A stretch of DNA of 34,246 bases, from the NCBI GenBank assembly GCA_947589565.1, contig CANQBW010000018.1, forward strand, positions 1 to 34,246, written 5' to 3'. Source of the stretch: an uncultured Clostridia bacterium (GTDB taxonomy: Bacteria; Bacillota; Clostridia; Christensenellales; Borkfalkiaceae). Shown here piece by piece: positions 1 to 8,474 of the stretch (position 1 is its first letter; every line of letters starts with the position of its first letter). Both the position numbers and the translations under genes were made by a program. The notes beneath the pieces are model-generated. The model ran no database searches and was not told the DNA's origin. It saw only the letters and a program-made list of their open reading frames with translations.

Positions 1-231
1 CCCGAAGAGAGAAGCTTCGACAGAAGCCGCGATGTCTTCGACGAGAAACCCGAAGAAAGAAACTTCGACAGAAGCCGTGACGTCTTCGACGACAAACTGG
101 AAGAGAGAACCTTCGACAGAAGCAGAGACGTCTTTGACGATCCCGAGGATAGAAATTTTGACAGAAGCCGTGACGTCTTCGAGGAAAAGCCCGAGGAGAG
201 GACATTTGAGCGCAGAGGGGAGCCGAGCGAT
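1..231 (+). repeat. Tandem 48-base coding repeat in the FtsK linker
   Basis: Four units lie at 1-48, 49-96, 97-141 (one codon short) and 142-189, with a decaying fifth from 190. Each encodes a version of PEERxFDRSRDVFDxK. The array probably continues upstream of the window. Differences between units are mostly single codons, as expected for recent in-frame duplication in a disordered linker. Confidence 0.93.
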
Positions 232-2085
232 TTCCCGCGGGACGATCTGTTCGAGCCGGAGGAGCAGGACAGACCCCCGATGGGATTCCGCGAGGAGAGC
301 ATTCCAAACCTCTTCCCCGACGAGGGCGACGACGTCTTCGGGGAAGAGGAGTCAGATCTGAGCGGCGGATTCCCGCGCGAGGATCCCCGCGGCTATGACG
401 AGGTCAGGGACAGCCGCATGGAGAGCGAGGCGCGGGAGGAGCAATTCGCCGCGGGCGCAAGCAGGGCGATGAGCGGGATTTCGAGGACCCGTTCGGATAT
501 TTTCGAAAATGACGACATGGATTCCGCTCCCTCCGATTATGTTGAGGAGACGGAGCCTGCGCCGAAAAAGAAGCACGTCTACAGACCCTATCAGAGGCCC
601 TCTCTGTCCCTTCTGAAGAAATACGACGACAAGATCACCGTCTCCCAGGAGGAGATCGACCGCAATTCCGCGATCATCACCGACACTTTGGCGGGATTCC
701 GCGTGGACGCAGAGGTCATCAAGGTCACCCCGGGGCCCTCGGTCACCCGCTATGATATCGATATTCCGAGAAATATTTCCCTGAACACCGTCACAAAGCG
801 CAGCGGGGAGATCGCCATGCGGCTCCACGCGCGGGACGGCGTGAATATGTATGCAAACAACGAATCGGGCACGATCTCCATCGAAGTCCCCAACGCCGTC
901 CGTGCGACAGTCGGTCTTTCGTCGGTGCTGGAAGCAAAGGAATACCAGGAGGACAAGCCGGGCTCTCTGATCTTCGGGATCGGCAAGGACATCGAGGGCA
1001 GAAACGTCTGCGGGGACATTCCCAAGATGACGCACATTCTCGTCGCGGGAACGACCAACGCGGGCAAGTCGGTCGCCCTCAACGCCATGCTCGTCAGCCT
1101 CGTCTGCAAGTACTCTCCCGAGGAGCTCAGACTTATCTTAGTCGACCCCAAGCGCACGGAGTTCATTGTCTATGACGGACTTCCGCACCTCATGATCAAC
1201 GAGATCATCGGCGACGCGCAGAAGGCGATCATGGCGCTCAATTGGTCCATCAAGGAGATGGAGAGAAGATACGCCGTCTTCGAGCAGAAGACGCGCTCGG
1301 GCGTCGCCGTCCGAAATGTCGACGAGTACAACGCCAACCTGACGGAGGACGAGGAGCGGCTTCCCAAGATCGTCTTCGTTGTGGATGAGCTTGCCGACCT
1401 CATGTCCGTCGCGAAGAAGGACATCGAAGAGCGCATTCAGCGGCTCACGCAGAAGGCGCGGGCTGCCGGTATCCATCTGGTGCTTGCAACGCAGAGACCT
1501 TCCGTCGACGTCATCACGGGCGTCATCAAGGGGAACCTTCCCACGCGTATGGCGGTCCGCGTCATTCAGGAAGTCGACTCGCGCACGATCCTCGACGAAG
1601 GGGGCGCGGAGAAGCTCCTCGGCATGGGCGACATGCTCTATAAGGCGGGCGGAATGTTCAACTGCAAGCGCGTACAGGGCGCATTCATCAGCACGGGAGA
1701 ACTGCAGGCGATCATGGAAGACATCAAACAGAACAACGAGTCCTATTTCGACCCCGAAGTGAGCGACTATATCAACCGCACGGAGGAGGTCGAAGAGGAC
1801 GACGAGGACGACCGCGACCGTGCAAGCAGCGCGCCGCGCGGCGGCAAGGGCGGCGAGGGAGAGGCCCTCTATATCAAAGCCCTCGCGATGGTCGTCAAAC
1901 TCGGCTCGGCGTCCATCTCTCTCATTCAGCGCAGGTGCGGCGTCGGCTACAACCATGCGGGCAAGATCATGGAATGGATGGAAGAAAAGGGCTACGTCTC
2001 GCCCTTCGACGGCAAGGCGAAGGCGCGCACCGTGCTTTTGACAAAAGAGGAGTTCGAGAGCCTCTACGGTCCCATCGACAGATAA
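1..2085 (+). CDS. ftsK: DNA translocase FtsK/SpoIIIE, 5'-partial
   Basis: This is a hexameric ATPase that pumps chromosomal DNA through the division or sporulation septum. The frame is open from base 1, so the membrane-anchored N-terminus is outside the window and 694 residues are visible. Residues 1-77 are an acidic tandem repeat, followed by more charged linker to about residue 180. The motor then has a Walker A GTTNAGKS at residues 350-357 and a Walker B ending VFVVDELADLM near residue 465. After an acidic stretch (EEVEEDDEDDRDR) comes the C-terminal winged-helix gamma domain (about 621-694), with the family pattern LIQRRCGVGYNHAGKIMEWME, which reads polar DNA motifs. The Walker A has NA where most relatives have GS. 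An ATG at 280 is only an internal methionine. rimO follows after 9 bases. The family call is firm; FtsK versus SpoIIIE cannot be separated without the N-terminus. Confidence 0.95.
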   Translation, partial: PEERSFDRSRDVFDEKPEERNFDRSRDVFDDKLEERTFDRSRDVFDDPEDRNFDRSRDVFEEKPEERTFERRGEPSDFPRDDLFEPEEQDRPPMGFREESIPNLFPDEGDDVFGEEESDLSGGFPREDPRGYDEVRDSRMESEAREEQFAAGASRAMSGISRTRSDIFENDDMDSAPSDYVEETEPAPKKKHVYRPYQRPSLSLLKKYDDKITVSQEEIDRNSAIITDTLAGFRVDAEVIKVTPGPSVTRYDIDIPRNISLNTVTKRSGEIAMRLHARDGVNMYANNESGTISIEVPNAVRATVGLSSVLEAKEYQEDKPGSLIFGIGKDIEGRNVCGDIPKMTHILVAGTTNAGKSVALNAMLVSLVCKYSPEELRLILVDPKRTEFIVYDGLPHLMINEIIGDAQKAIMALNWSIKEMERRYAVFEQKTRSGVAVRNVDEYNANLTEDEERLPKIVFVVDELADLMSVAKKDIEERIQRLTQKARAAGIHLVLATQRPSVDVITGVIKGNLPTRMAVRVIQEVDSRTILDEGGAEKLLGMGDMLYKAGGMFNCKRVQGAFISTGELQAIMEDIKQNNESYFDPEVSDYINRTEEVEEDDEDDRDRASSAPRGGKGGEGEALYIKALAMVVKLGSASISLIQRRCGVGYNHAGKIMEWMEEKGYVSPFDGKAKARTVLLTKEEFESLYGPIDR

Positions 2086-2094
2086 GAGGAAGAG

Positions 2095-3414
2095 ATGCAA
2101 AAAATATTCGGCATGATCTCGCTCGGCTGCGACAAGAACCGCGTGGACGGGGAGCGCATTTTGGGCGAGATCAAGGCACATGGGTGCGAAATTACCAATG
2201 ACATGCAAAAGGTCCAGGTCCTCATCGTGAACTCCTGTGCCTTTTTGAATGCGGCGCGGCAGGAGGCGATCGACGCCGTCTTAGAGGGCAATTCTCTGCG
2301 CGGCGGGGCGCTTGAAAAGATCGTGATCTCGGGCTGTCTTCCGCAAAAATACATCGGGGAGCTGTATCCCGCCCTCGAAGAGGCGGACGTGTTTTTGGGA
2401 ATTTCCGACGTGAGCGAGCTCTTTCCCGCCCTCGAACGCGCCTACCGCGGCGAGCGGGTCAATGCTGTGGGAAAGGGGAAGGAAAGCTTCGGCACGCGCG
2501 TCGTCTCCACGCCCCCGCACATCAAATACCTTAAAATCGCGGAGGGCTGTTCCAACCACTGCACCTACTGCCTGATCCCCAAAATTCGCGGGGCTTATCA
2601 AAGCTATCCCATGGGATCGATTCTGCGCGAGGCAAAATCCCTCGGTAAAACGGAGGAACTCGTCCTCGTCGCACAGGACGTGACCCGCTACGGCGAAGAG
2701 GGCGGCAAAAATCAGCTCGTCCCACTGCTCGAAAAGCTTTCCGAACTTGAAAATATCCGTCACATTCGTCTCCTCTATTGCTATCCCGAAAAGATCACCG
2801 AGGAACTTTTGGAGGAGATCGGAAAGAACGATAAGATCATAAAATACCTCGATATTCCGCTCCAGCATTCCGAGGATCGCATCTTAAAATTGATGGGAAG
2901 AAAGGGCTCGCGGGAGGCTTACCTTCGGCTCTTTGAAAATATCAGAAGAAAAATTCCATCGATCGCGCTGCGGTCGACGTTTATCACGGGCTTTCCCTCG
3001 GAGACGGAGGAGGAACACCGGGCACTCAAAGAGTTTTTGTGCGAGGTCAAATTCACAAACTGTGGATTTTTCGCCTATTCCCGCGAGGAGGACACGCCCG
3101 CCTATTCCTTTTCGGCGCAGGTCCACCCTTCCACCAAAAAGAGGAGACAGCGCGAACTTTACGAGGTGCAGGCGGAAATTTCCCGCGAGAATTTGAAAAA
3201 GTTCGTCGGGAAGGAGCTCAGCGTCCTCTGCGACGGAAAAGAAGGGGAGGATTTTGTCGGTCGCGCGAGCTTTCAGGCTTATGAAATCGACGGACAGGTG
3301 CGTTTTTCCGCAGAAAAAGCGGAAAGCGGCAAATACTATCGGGTGTCGATCGAAGGGTCCGACGCCTATGATCTCAAGGGGAGGAGTATGGGAAGAGATG
3401 AATCTGCCGAATAA
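2095..3414 (+). CDS. rimO: Ribosomal protein S12 methylthiotransferase RimO
   Basis: This radical-SAM enzyme adds a methylthio group to the conserved aspartate of ribosomal protein S12, using two 4Fe-4S clusters. Length is 439 residues, normal for the family. The N-terminal UPF0004 domain supplies Cys12, Cys48 and Cys81 (SLGC, NSCAF, SGCLPQ). The radical-SAM motif GCSNHCTYCLIP gives Cys152, Cys156 and Cys159. A C-terminal TRAM domain occupies roughly the last 70 residues. The CLIPKIRG continuation favours RimO over MiaB. The start ATG has a GAGGAAG ribosome binding site just upstream. The 3' end overlaps pgsA by 17 bases, so the two are likely translationally coupled. The S12 gene itself is not in this window. 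Confidence 0.95.
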   Translation: MQKIFGMISLGCDKNRVDGERILGEIKAHGCEITNDMQKVQVLIVNSCAFLNAARQEAIDAVLEGNSLRGGALEKIVISGCLPQKYIGELYPALEEADVFLGISDVSELFPALERAYRGERVNAVGKGKESFGTRVVSTPPHIKYLKIAEGCSNHCTYCLIPKIRGAYQSYPMGSILREAKSLGKTEELVLVAQDVTRYGEEGGKNQLVPLLEKLSELENIRHIRLLYCYPEKITEELLEEIGKNDKIIKYLDIPLQHSEDRILKLMGRKGSREAYLRLFENIRRKIPSIALRSTFITGFPSETEEEHRALKEFLCEVKFTNCGFFAYSREEDTPAYSFSAQVHPSTKKRRQRELYEVQAEISRENLKKFVGKELSVLCDGKEGEDFVGRASFQAYEIDGQVRFSAEKAESGKYYRVSIEGSDAYDLKGRSMGRDESAE

Positions 3415-4024
3415 GATCACTTTGACGAGGATCTTCATGATCCCCGTCTTCGTGCTGTTCTTTTATTTAGAGGTTATTCCCTATCATGAATTGATCGCAG
3501 CGGCCGTCTTTGCGCTCGCCGCGCTCACCGATTTCCTCGACGGGCACATTGCACGGTCGAGAAATTTGGTCACGAATATGGGGAAGTTTCTGGACCCCAT
3601 TGCCGACAAAGTGCTCGTCTCGACGGCGTTCATCGTGCTTCTGACCAGGCCCTCGATCTTCGAATACGATCACCTTTCGGGCTGGGGACTGACGGCTGCG
3701 GGCATCTGCGTCGCGCTCATTTTGGCGCGGGAGCTCATCATCGGCGGGTTCCGCCTCGTCGCGGTCGAAAAGCGCGCCGTCATCGCGGCGGACAAGCTCG
3801 GCAAGATCAAGACGGTGGTGCAGGACATGACCATCGCGGTCTTGCTCGCGACGATGTCCTTCCTGAAAGAGAGCGCGGGAGCCGAAAAATATTTTGCCTA
3901 CATCGGCATGGGACTCCTGCTCCTTGCGACCCTTCTCACCGTCATTTCGGGGACGAACTACATCGTCAAAAACAGACAGGTCCTGTTGGAGGAGGAGCCC
4001 TCCGAACAAGAGGACAAACAATGA
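3398..4024 (+). CDS. pgsA: CDP-diacylglycerol--glycerol-3-phosphate 3-phosphatidyltransferase
   Basis: The enzyme makes phosphatidylglycerol phosphate, the committed step to phosphatidylglycerol and cardiolipin, in the cytoplasmic membrane. The 208-residue product begins MNLPNKITLTR, a typical PgsA start. It carries the complete CDP-alcohol phosphotransferase signature: D45, D48-G49, A52-R53, G62, D66 and D70. Several hydrophobic helices follow. The frame is open further upstream, to 3254, but that extension lies within rimO. The ATG at 3398 matches the family N-terminus and sits behind GGGGAGGAG and GGAAGAG. It overlaps rimO at its 5' end and cinA by ATGA at its 3' end, so it is embedded in the ftsK-nadE train. 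Confidence 0.95.
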   Translation: MNLPNKITLTRIFMIPVFVLFFYLEVIPYHELIAAAVFALAALTDFLDGHIARSRNLVTNMGKFLDPIADKVLVSTAFIVLLTRPSIFEYDHLSGWGLTAAGICVALILARELIIGGFRLVAVEKRAVIAADKLGKIKTVVQDMTIAVLLATMSFLKESAGAEKYFAYIGMGLLLLATLLTVISGTNYIVKNRQVLLEEEPSEQEDKQ

Positions 4025-5097
4025 AATTCGCCGCTGCGGTCCTGCGCAATATCACGATTTCACAGAGCTCCGTCCGCTACGGAGAGGTCGTGGACGCTCT
4101 GCTCTCGGGAGGGATCATTCTCGAAGAGGTCATTCTTCTTCCCTATGACGACCCCGGGCGGGTGCTCTCTTCCCTTGAGCGAATGAAGGGGGAATTTGAC
4201 GGAATTTTCCTCATCTGCGACCGCGTGCTCCTTCCCGTCGCCCGCGAGGCGCTCTCGGCTGCGGCGAGCCGAAACTTTGCGGATGGGTACGTCTTTCGCA
4301 CCGAAAATAAGCTCTTTTCGGTACTTCCCACGGGCAAAAACGGAGTGAAGATCTGTCGGGAACAGGCGATCCCCGCAGTGGATTCCATGCGCGGACAGTC
4401 CTTTTTTTCCATCGTCATCCGAACGGTCCGCGCACCCTCTTCGAAGATCCTCTCCGCGGTCTCCCGCGCCGAGGAAGAGGCAGAGGGAAAGCTCTCCATC
4501 GAGCTTTCCGAAGAGTACGGCGTGGGACGCATCGAGATCGTCTACCGCCGCGACACCCCGAAGGTGCTGACCGACGAGGTCGTCCGCATCCTCGCGGACG
4601 CGCTGGAAGAATACATCTATGCGATGGAGGACGTCTCTCCCGCCGAACGGCTCTTTGAGACGCTGAAATTGCACCGTCAGCGCATTTCGACGGCGGAGTC
4701 CTTCACGGGCGGCGGGGTCGGCAGCGCGATCGTCGCGATCCCCGGCGCGAGCAAGGTCTTTTACGAGGGGATCAACGCCTACGACGAAAAATCCAAGATG
4801 CGCCGCCTCGGCGTCACCGACTACACCCTCAAAAACAAGGGGGCCGTCTCGAGCGAGACGGCGTTCGAAATGGCGGAAGGGCTCCTGAAAGAGGGCTGCG
4901 ACGTTGCGATCTCCACGACGGGGATCGCGGGTCCCGACACCGATCTCTCGGGCGCCCCCGTCGGAAAGTGCTTCATCGGCGTCGGCGTCAAGGACAAGAT
5001 CAAGGTCTACGAGTACAACCTCTCGGGTGACCGCGAGACCATCACGAAGACGGCGATCAATCTTGCGCTGTTTTCGGCTTATAAGGAAATTCATTGA
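4021..5097 (+). CDS. cinA: CinA family protein with a degenerate N-terminal domain
   Basis: The C-terminal half is a clear CinA domain (nicotinamide-nucleotide amidohydrolase type; known members deamidate NMN). It shows TAESFTGGG at residues 224-232, [19 protein letters not shown] with the conserved Lys, GAVSSETA, and TTGIAGPD. The N-terminal half (about 1-170) sits where the molybdopterin-binding-like, ADP-ribose pyrophosphatase domain normally is. Its usual landmarks, GTELLLG near the start and GGLGPTxDD, are absent. Total length is 358 residues against roughly 410 for standard CinA. It starts with an ATGA overlap on pgsA and precedes recA, the classic cinA-recA order. The amidohydrolase half is probably active; the function of the N-terminal half is uncertain. 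Confidence 0.88.
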   Translation: MKFAAAVLRNITISQSSVRYGEVVDALLSGGIILEEVILLPYDDPGRVLSSLERMKGEFDGIFLICDRVLLPVAREALSAAASRNFADGYVFRTENKLFSVLPTGKNGVKICREQAIPAVDSMRGQSFFSIVIRTVRAPSSKILSAVSRAEEEAEGKLSIELSEEYGVGRIEIVYRRDTPKVLTDEVVRILADALEEYIYAMEDVSPAERLFETLKLHRQRISTAESFTGGGVGSAIVAIPGASKVFYEGINAYDEKSKMRRLGVTDYTLKNKGAVSSETAFEMAEGLLKEGCDVAISTTGIAGPDTDLSGAPVGKCFIGVGVKDKIKVYEYNLSGDRETITKTAINLALFSAYKEIH

Positions 5098-5140
5098 GAA
5101 ATATTTTCACATATCAAACAAGAGGAATGGGAGGCAGCAA

Positions 5141-6166
5141 ATGAACGAAGAGAAACAGAAGGCATTGGACGCGGTCCTTGCGCAGATCGAGAAGGCTTAC
5201 GGCAAGGGCGCGATCATGAAGTTGGGCGAAGAGGCGGGTAATACGGACATCGACGTCATTCCGACGGGCTGTCTCTCCCTCGATCTCGCGCTCGGGATCG
5301 GCGGACTTCCGCGCGGGAGAATGGTGGAAATTTACGGCCCCGAATCCTCGGGAAAAACGACGGTCGCCCTCCATGCGGTCGCAGAGACCCAAAAACTCGG
5401 GGGCATTGCGGCATTTGTCGACGCGGAGCACGCGCTCGACCCCGTCTATGCCAAGCATTTGGGGGTAAACCTCGACGAACTGTACGTCTCCCAGCCCGAC
5501 ACGGGCGAACAGGCGCTCGACATCGTCGACAGTTTGGTGCGATCCTCGGCGGTCGACATGATCGTCGTCGACTCGGTCGCGGCGCTCACGCCCAAAGCAG
5601 AGATCGAAGGGGACATGGGGGACTCCCACGTCGGACTTCAGGCGCGGCTCATGTCGCAGGCGTTGAGAAAGCTGACCGCCATCGTCAACAAGAGCAAGAC
5701 CTGCGTCATCTTCATCAACCAGCTCCGCGAAAAGGTCGGCGTCATGTTCGGAAATCCCGAAGTGACCCCGGGCGGCAAGGCGCTCAAGTTCTATGCCTCC
5801 ATAAGGATCGACGTGCGGAAGATGGACATTTTGAAGGATACCGAAGGCGCGGCGGGAAACCGCACCCGCGCAAAGGTCGTCAAGAACAAGCTCGCCCCTC
5901 CCTTCCGTCAGGCGGAGTTCGACATCATGTACGGCGAGGGCGTCTCGCAGGAAGGGTGCATCATCGACCTCGGGCTCCAGTTCGACATCATCAAAAAGAG
6001 CGGCGCTTGGTTCAGTTACAACGACAACAAGCTCGCCAACGGCAGAGAGAAAATGCGTGCATTTTTAAAGGACAACCCCGAACTCTGCAAGGAGATCGAG
6101 GGAAAGATCCGTCAGGCGGCGAAGGGAGCTTCGGTCGCAGACGTCGCGGGCGGCGCGGAGTCGTAA
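5141..6166 (+). CDS. recA: Recombinase RecA
   Basis: RecA polymerises on single-stranded DNA, drives homologous strand exchange and triggers LexA self-cleavage. The 341-residue product starts [10 protein letters not shown] behind GGGAGG at 5130-5135. Walker A is GPESSGKT at residues 66-73. Walker B is [10 protein letters not shown], and the L2/[14 protein letters not shown] region is intact. A longer in-frame start at 4904 would lie inside cinA and adds no family sequence, so it was rejected. The C-terminus ends [13 protein letters not shown] and lacks the strongly acidic tail of E. coli RecA. No LexA-box was recognised in the short cinA-recA gap, and no separate promoter is evident there. 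nadE begins one base after the stop. Confidence 0.98.
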   Translation: MNEEKQKALDAVLAQIEKAYGKGAIMKLGEEAGNTDIDVIPTGCLSLDLALGIGGLPRGRMVEIYGPESSGKTTVALHAVAETQKLGGIAAFVDAEHALDPVYAKHLGVNLDELYVSQPDTGEQALDIVDSLVRSSAVDMIVVDSVAALTPKAEIEGDMGDSHVGLQARLMSQALRKLTAIVNKSKTCVIFINQLREKVGVMFGNPEVTPGGKALKFYASIRIDVRKMDILKDTEGAAGNRTRAKVVKNKLAPPFRQAEFDIMYGEGVSQEGCIIDLGLQFDIIKKSGAWFSYNDNKLANGREKMRAFLKDNPELCKEIEGKIRQAAKGASVADVAGGAES

Positions 6167-6167
6167 G

Positions 6168-8069
6168 ATGAAACACGAATTTTTGAGGGCGGCGGCGGCA
6201 AGTCCCGACTTAAAGGTCGCCGATCCCGCCTACAACGCAAAGAAAATCATCGAAATTTTAGAGGAACAGACAAAGCGGGGGACCGAACTTTTGGTCTTTC
6301 CCGAACTCTGCCTTTCGGGATACACCTGCGGCGACCTCTTTTTGCAGGAGACCCTCTTAAAGGGCTGTCTCGAAGCGCTCAAGTCGGTCGCAAAGGCGAC
6401 GGACGGCAAAAAGATGCTCGTCTTTGTCGGTATCCCGCTCTCCGCGGGCGGAAAGCTGTATAACTGCGCCGCGGCGCTCTCGGGCGGCAAAGTTTTGGGA
6501 TTGATCCCTAAGACCTATCTTCCCAATTACAACGAATTTTACGAGGAGCGCTACTTCTCGCCCGCTCCCGAAGAGGCGATCTTGATCGACTTCGAGGGAA
6601 GATCCGTGCCCCTGAGCAAATATTTCCTTGTGCGGGAGAGGACGGCGGGCGTTCTTGTCGGCTGTGAAATTTGCGAGGACCTCTGGGCGCCCGAATCGCC
6701 CTCCGTGCAGCTTGCAACGCGCGGCGCGAGCGTTATCGTCAATCTTTCCGCCTCCAACGAGACGATCGGAAAGCGCGAATACCGCAAGACGCTGCTTGCC
6801 GCGCAGTCGGGAAAGAATGTATGCGCCTATATCTACGCCGATGCGGGCATGGGGGAGAGCACTTCCGACATGGTCTTTGCGGGCAACAACCTTATCTATG
6901 AAAACGGGGTCTGCCTTGCAGAGAGTCTTCCCTTCTCGGGAGAGATCGCGGAGGGGGAGATCGACGTCGGGTTCCTTCTTCATGAGCGCAGAAAACTCAA
7001 CACATTCCGCATAAATCAGCAAAATCACGATTGGGTGGAGGCCGATTTTGTTGGGGACGGCGACCTCACCCTTCGCAAAATCCCGACCCTTCCCTTCGTT
7101 CCGCAGGGAAAAGAGCTCGAGCGGCGGTGCGGGCTCATTCTGTCCATGCAGTCGAGCGCACTCGCAAGACGCATTTCGCACACCCGTGCCAAGACGGCGG
7201 TCATCGGCGTCTCGGGCGGACTCGATTCCGCGCTCGCGCTGCTTGTCACCGTCCGCGCCTTCGACCTTCTCGGCAAGGACAGACGGGACATCATCGCTCT
7301 CACGATGCCGGGCTTCGGCACGTCAAGCAAGACGAGGAACAATGCGACCTCTCTTCTGCAGGCAGCGAGGGTCACCGTGAGAACGGTCAATATTTCGGGC
7401 GCGGTCAACCGTCACTTCAAGGACATCGGGCACGACCCCGAAGAGCACAATTCCGCCTATGAAAACGCGCAGGCGCGCTACAGGACCCTCGTTTTGATGG
7501 ATATCGCCAACGAGACGGGGGGGCTTGTCATCGGCACGGGCGACCTTTCCGAACTTGCCCTCGGCTGGTGTACCTACAACGGCGACCACATGAGCATGTA
7601 CGGCGTCAACGCTTCGGTGCCCAAGACGCTCGTCAAATCCCTCGTCGCCTATGAAATGCAGCGGATCGGCGGCAGAATGGAGATCGCGCTCAAGAGTATT
7701 CTGAATACGGAAATTTCCCCCGAACTTCTTCCCCCCGACGAGAACGGAAACATTTCCCAGAAGACGGAGGAGCTCATCGGGCCCTATGAACTGACGGATT
7801 TCTATCTCTATTGTTTTTTGCGCAAGGGGTATTCCCCCGCAAAGACGCTCTATCTTGCAGAGTACGCCTTCCGCGGAAAGTACGACCGCGCAACTTTAAA
7901 AAAGTGGCTCGTCAAATTTTATAAGAGATTTTTCTCCCAGCAGTTCAAGCGAAATTGCCTGCCCGACGGCGTGAAGGTCGGCTCCGTCTCCCTCTCTCCC
8001 CGCGCCGATTGGCGGATGCCCTCCGACGCCTCCGCTTCGCTGTGGATCGAGGAGGCGGAAAGACTTTAA
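6168..8069 (+). CDS. nadE: Glutamine-dependent NAD(+) synthetase
   Basis: It catalyses the last step of NAD synthesis: ATP-dependent amidation of nicotinic acid adenine dinucleotide, with ammonia channelled from glutamine. The 633-residue length fits the two-domain type. The N-terminal nitrilase-fold glutaminase has the triad Glu46 (FPELCLSG), Lys115 (PKTYLPN) and Cys169 (EICEDLW). The C-terminal synthetase has the PP-loop SGGLDS at residues 349-354, GTGDLSELALGW, and YGVNASVPKTLV. The ATG follows the recA stop by one base, so it relies on upstream translation. It ends the first gene train and is followed by a composite hairpin repeat. Placement next to CinA, which acts on nicotinamide mononucleotide, is a plausible NAD-metabolism link. 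Confidence 0.97.
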   Translation: MKHEFLRAAAASPDLKVADPAYNAKKIIEILEEQTKRGTELLVFPELCLSGYTCGDLFLQETLLKGCLEALKSVAKATDGKKMLVFVGIPLSAGGKLYNCAAALSGGKVLGLIPKTYLPNYNEFYEERYFSPAPEEAILIDFEGRSVPLSKYFLVRERTAGVLVGCEICEDLWAPESPSVQLATRGASVIVNLSASNETIGKREYRKTLLAAQSGKNVCAYIYADAGMGESTSDMVFAGNNLIYENGVCLAESLPFSGEIAEGEIDVGFLLHERRKLNTFRINQQNHDWVEADFVGDGDLTLRKIPTLPFVPQGKELERRCGLILSMQSSALARRISHTRAKTAVIGVSGGLDSALALLVTVRAFDLLGKDRRDIIALTMPGFGTSSKTRNNATSLLQAARVTVRTVNISGAVNRHFKDIGHDPEEHNSAYENAQARYRTLVLMDIANETGGLVIGTGDLSELALGWCTYNGDHMSMYGVNASVPKTLVKSLVAYEMQRIGGRMEIALKSILNTEISPELLPPDENGNISQKTEELIGPYELTDFYLYCFLRKGYSPAKTLYLAEYAFRGKYDRATLKKWLVKFYKRFFSQQFKRNCLPDGVKVGSVSLSPRADWRMPSDASASLWIEEAERL

Positions 8070-8245
8070 AGGTTTCGGCGAATTTCTTCCTGCGGAATAA
8101 ATTCGTCGAGGAAATGGGCTCTCGAGTTCCCACAACCCCGTCCTCAAAACTGTTTCAATTGACAATAAGCGTGCGGTGGCTCGCAAACAGGGGCGTGCAG
8201 CGCAAAAGCGTGGTTTTGCTCGCACACATTATTTAGAATATTTTT
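8070..8245 (+). repeat. Composite 3' intergenic element, copy A (after nadE)
   Basis: The element starts 6 bases after the nadE stop. Stem 1 (8076-8108) pairs CGGCGAATTT with AAATTCGTCG and, inside, TTCC with GGAA. Next comes the family linker GACAATAAG at 8161-8169. Stem 2 (8169-8184) is weak: GCG/CGC and GC/GC around GGTG. Stem 3 pairs GCAAAA (8202-8207) with TTTTGC (8214-8219) inside GTGC/GCAC (8195-8225). The layout matches copies B, C and D, while the arms differ in sequence. No gene is visible in this gap. Confidence 0.7.
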
Positions 8246-8247
8246 TC

Positions 8248-8297
8248 TGTCATTCTGAGCAGGCACCCCGCGGCGATAGCCGCGGGGGCGCCTGCTC
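8248..8297 (+). repeat. TGTCATTCTGAGC motif with a very strong hairpin
   Basis: The motif TGTCATTCTGAGC (8248-8260) runs into a 41-base stem-loop at 8257-8297. The outer arm GAGCAGGC pairs 8 of 8 with GCCTGCTC. The inner arm CCCCGCGGC pairs 9 of 9 with GCCGCGGGG around a GATA loop, with a small A versus GC bulge between arms. No T-run follows, so a classical terminator is not favoured; it may act as an RNA-end stabiliser or be a repeat. Confidence 0.75.
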
Positions 8298-8369
8298 TAA
8301 ATCAGTATTTCGTCACAAAAATTTCTCGCAAAAAGTGCGATAAAATCGGGACAATGGGTCCGATATTGA

Positions 8370-8398
8370 TTGACAGGCTCAAAAAAATGTATTATAAT
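8370..8398 (+). promoter_or_regulatory. Sigma-A promoter for rny
   Basis: A perfect TTGACA (8370-8375), a 17-base spacer and a perfect TATAAT (8393-8398). The predicted transcript start is near 8405, giving a leader of about 70 bases before rny. Confidence 0.92.
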
Positions 8399-8419
8399 AC
8401 AATTTGACAATGTGTTATT

Positions 8420-8440
8420 ATGCCCGCATAGGGCATTTTT
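8420..8440 (+). terminator. Possible early terminator/attenuator in the rny leader
   Basis: ATGCCC (8420-8425) pairs with GGGCAT (8431-8436) around GCATA, and a run of five T follows (8436-8440). It lies about 15 bases after the predicted start of transcription and upstream of the rny ribosome binding site. The stem is short, so the terminator role is tentative. Confidence 0.45.
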
Positions 8441-8474
8441 GCAGGAGTCAAATAAAGAAAGGCAGGAGGATCGT

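Noticed and set aside
32-361. 109-codon frame overlapping the FtsK repeats
   Set aside because: It is the +1-shifted reading of the tandem repeat (TSSTR/EAVTSS pattern); the frame-1 reading joins directly to the FtsK motor.
1138-2208. 356-codon minus-strand frame opposite ftsK
   Set aside because: Antisense to conserved ftsK motifs, without recognisable domains or ribosome binding site.
4904-5140. N-terminally extended RecA
   Set aside because: The extension overlaps cinA in another frame and is a serine/arginine-rich shadow; the family start at 5141 has a good ribosome binding site.
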